DNA of 64,000 nucleotides from Chitinophagaceae bacterium. GTDB lineage: Bacteria; Bacteroidota; Bacteroidia; Chitinophagales; Chitinophagaceae. This document shows positions 62,386 through 64,000 of this stretch, piece after piece. Both the position numbers and the translations under genes were made by a program. The stretch is from positions 36,904-100,903 of the forward strand of contig JADKJI010000026.1 of assembly GCA_016721085.1 (NCBI GenBank). Direction: 5' to 3'. Within the stretch, counting starts at the first letter, position 1. Each line of letters starts with the position of its first letter. The notes beneath the pieces are model-generated. The model ran no database searches. It saw only the letters and a list, made by a program, of their open reading frames with translations, and had not been told where the DNA came from.

Positions 62386-64000
62386 ATGTCAGAGGAGAAA
62401 TCACTTAATTTCCTGGAAGAGATCATCGAGGAGCATCTTAAAAACGGGGTATATCCCAGTATTGTCACCCGTTTTCCGCCCGAACCCAATGGTTACCTGC
62501 ATATTGGGCATGCCAGCAGTATCTGCCTGAACTTCGGCCTTACACAGAAATACCCTGGATATACCAATCTTAGGTTCGACGATACCAATCCCACTACCGA
62601 AGAGACAGAATATGTGGATAGCATCAAAGAAGATGTGAAATGGCTGGGTTTTACCTGGAAGAATGAGCGCTACGCCAGCGATTATTTCGACCAGATGTAT
62701 GAATTCGCCCTGACCCTTATCAAAAAGCGACTGGCCTATCTAGATGATATCAGCAGTGAAGAGATGGCGGCTTTGAAAGGTACTCCAACCGAACCCGGTA
62801 AGAACAGTCCTTTCCGTGACCGCAGTGTGGATGAGAACTTGGATTTGTTTGTACGAATGAAAAATGGCGAATTCCCTGATGGAGCCCGAACGCTTCGTGC
62901 CAAGATAGATATGGGGCATATCAATATGCTGATGCGCGATCCTATCATCTATCGTATAAAGCATGCCCATCATCACCGTACAGGGGATAAATGGTGCATC
63001 TATCCGATGTATGATTTCGCCCATGGACAAAGTGATTCCATTGAAGAAGTGACCCATTCCATCTGTACGTTGGAGTTCGTTCCTCACAGGGAATTATATG
63101 ATTGGTTTATTGAGAAGCTGGAAATCTATCCTTCACATCAATATGAATTCGCCCGTCGTAATATAAACTATACAGTTACCAGCAAACGTAAATTGCTGCA
63201 ACTGGTGAATGAGAATCATGTAATAGGATGGGATGATCCCCGTATGCCAACGGTAAGCGGACTACGTCGCAGGGGTTATACACCTGATAGTATCCGTGAT
63301 TTCTGTGATCGTATCGGAATCGCCAAACGCGAGAACCTGATTGATGTAAGCTTATTGGAATTCTGTGTAAGAGAGCATTTGAACAAGATCGCTTTACGTA
63401 GAATGGTGGTTTTTGATCCGGTGAAAGTGGTGATCACCAATTACCCAACTGATGGAGAATTGCTGCCAACTGAAAACAATCCCGAAGATCCGAATGGGGG
63501 AGTGCGTCAAATGAAATTCAGTCGCGAGATATTGATTGAGAAGGATGATTTCATGGAGAATCCTCCAAAGAAATATTTCCGCTTATCTCCCGGTTCCAAA
63601 GTAAGATTGAAAAGTGCTTATATAATACAATGCGATGAAGTGGTTAAAGATGCTGATGGCACTATCACTGAACTTCGTTGTACTTATTTCCCTGAAAGCA
63701 AGAGCGGCAGTGATACATCCGGTATCAAAGTGCAGGGCACGCTCCATTGGGTGAATGCAGCCGATGCTATTGAAGTGGAAGTAAGGGAATACGATCGTCT
63801 TTTCCGTGTGGAAGACCCCACCGATGAAGAAGGTGATTTCAAGGAATACCTGAATCCCGATTCATTAAAAGTGGTGAAGGGTTTTGCAGAGCCAGCAATT
63901 GCTGCTGATCCATCATCCAGCCGCTTCCAGTTTCTGAGGAAGGGGTATTATTGCGTTGATAAGGATTCTTCTTCAAATAAGCTCATCTTCAATAGAACGG
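62386..64000 (+). CDS. glnS: Glutamine--tRNA ligase (GlnRS), partial at right edge
   Basis: The reading frame is open from the ATG at 62386 to the window end (538 codons seen; the family is about 555-560 aa, so little is missing). It charges tRNA-Gln with glutamine. The HIGH motif is PNGYLHIGHASSICLNFG, the FDDTNP motif follows, and the KMSKS-type loop is TVTSKRKL. The C-terminal anticodon-binding barrels have LSPGSKVRLKSAYIIQCDEV and TLHWVNAADAIEVEVREYDR. No frameshift is seen. Confidence 0.96.
   Translation, partial: MSEEKSLNFLEEIIEEHLKNGVYPSIVTRFPPEPNGYLHIGHASSICLNFGLTQKYPGYTNLRFDDTNPTTEETEYVDSIKEDVKWLGFTWKNERYASDYFDQMYEFALTLIKKRLAYLDDISSEEMAALKGTPTEPGKNSPFRDRSVDENLDLFVRMKNGEFPDGARTLRAKIDMGHINMLMRDPIIYRIKHAHHHRTGDKWCIYPMYDFAHGQSDSIEEVTHSICTLEFVPHRELYDWFIEKLEIYPSHQYEFARRNINYTVTSKRKLLQLVNENHVIGWDDPRMPTVSGLRRRGYTPDSIRDFCDRIGIAKRENLIDVSLLEFCVREHLNKIALRRMVVFDPVKVVITNYPTDGELLPTENNPEDPNGGVRQMKFSREILIEKDDFMENPPKKYFRLSPGSKVRLKSAYIIQCDEVVKDADGTITELRCTYFPESKSGSDTSGIKVQGTLHWVNAADAIEVEVREYDRLFRVEDPTDEEGDFKEYLNPDSLKVVKGFAEPAIAADPSSSRFQFLRKGYYCVDKDSSSNKLIFNRT

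Overview
The window looks like chromosomal DNA of a Bacteroidota member, most likely a Chitinophagaceae-type soil or freshwater bacterium. The evidence is a SusC/SusD pair, secreted proteins and lipoproteins of Bacteroidota type, promoter elements matching the Bacteroidota -7 consensus TAnnTTTG, few Shine-Dalgarno sequences, and several families of palindromic intergenic repeats. Genus and species cannot be read from the sequence. No rRNA, phage, transposase, integrase or CRISPR array was found.

Layout. 0.3-2.5 kb: a coiled-coil membrane-anchored protein (terminator visible) and holA (DNA polymerase III delta). 3.0-23.7 kb: a co-oriented glycan-utilisation-like locus, with SusC, SusD, a 14-repeat FG-GAP/UnbV lipoprotein, an SDR dehydrogenase and a 3-hydroxyacyl-CoA-dehydrogenase-family enzyme, a CBM9-like secreted protein, two large secreted proteins of no family I recognise (872 and 602 aa), a DUF5107-TPR protein, a ThuA-like protein and a BNR-repeat protein. 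23.9-40.5 kb: mostly housekeeping or scattered functions (B12-radical SAM protein, tRNA-Leu, hscB, ECF sigma/anti-sigma pair, DUF4382 lipoprotein, TPR-CHAT protease-like protein, saccharopine/alanine-dehydrogenase-like enzyme, trmN6, tsaD, MacB-type permease, mutarotase-like protein). 40.5-41.7 kb: a gene-free patch with nested interspersed repeats, then two tandem, nearly identical 70-bp units with promoter-like and terminator-like ends (candidate small RNAs). 41.7-48.3 kb: DUF1543, a secreted protein, Hsp20, a Zn-protease-like protein, glycerate kinase, an SMR exporter and a cold-shock-domain protein.

48.7-54.1 kb is the most unusual part. At least six or seven short AT-rich reading frames, all on the minus strand (erythromycin-esterase-like, GNAT, DUF4304, hypotheticals), are separated by five related 140-220 bp imperfect palindromes. 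These lie close to the flanking stop and start codons. The layout resembles an integrase-less integron cassette array (CALIN), but the repeats do not match the classical attC boxes exactly.

54.2-64.0 kb: DUF779 plus aldehyde dehydrogenase with a divergent AraC regulator, a GH13 alpha-glucosidase with an internal stop, a Tat-exported DinB-like protein, a DUF6370 protein, a broken di-haem cytochrome c peroxidase, DUF2007, and glnS running off the right edge.

About a quarter of the genes carry single-base frameshifts or stops, including the normally essential tsaD. Many lie in short homopolymers, so sequence error is a serious alternative to real decay. Each such gene is given as one whole-length entry with the position of the break.
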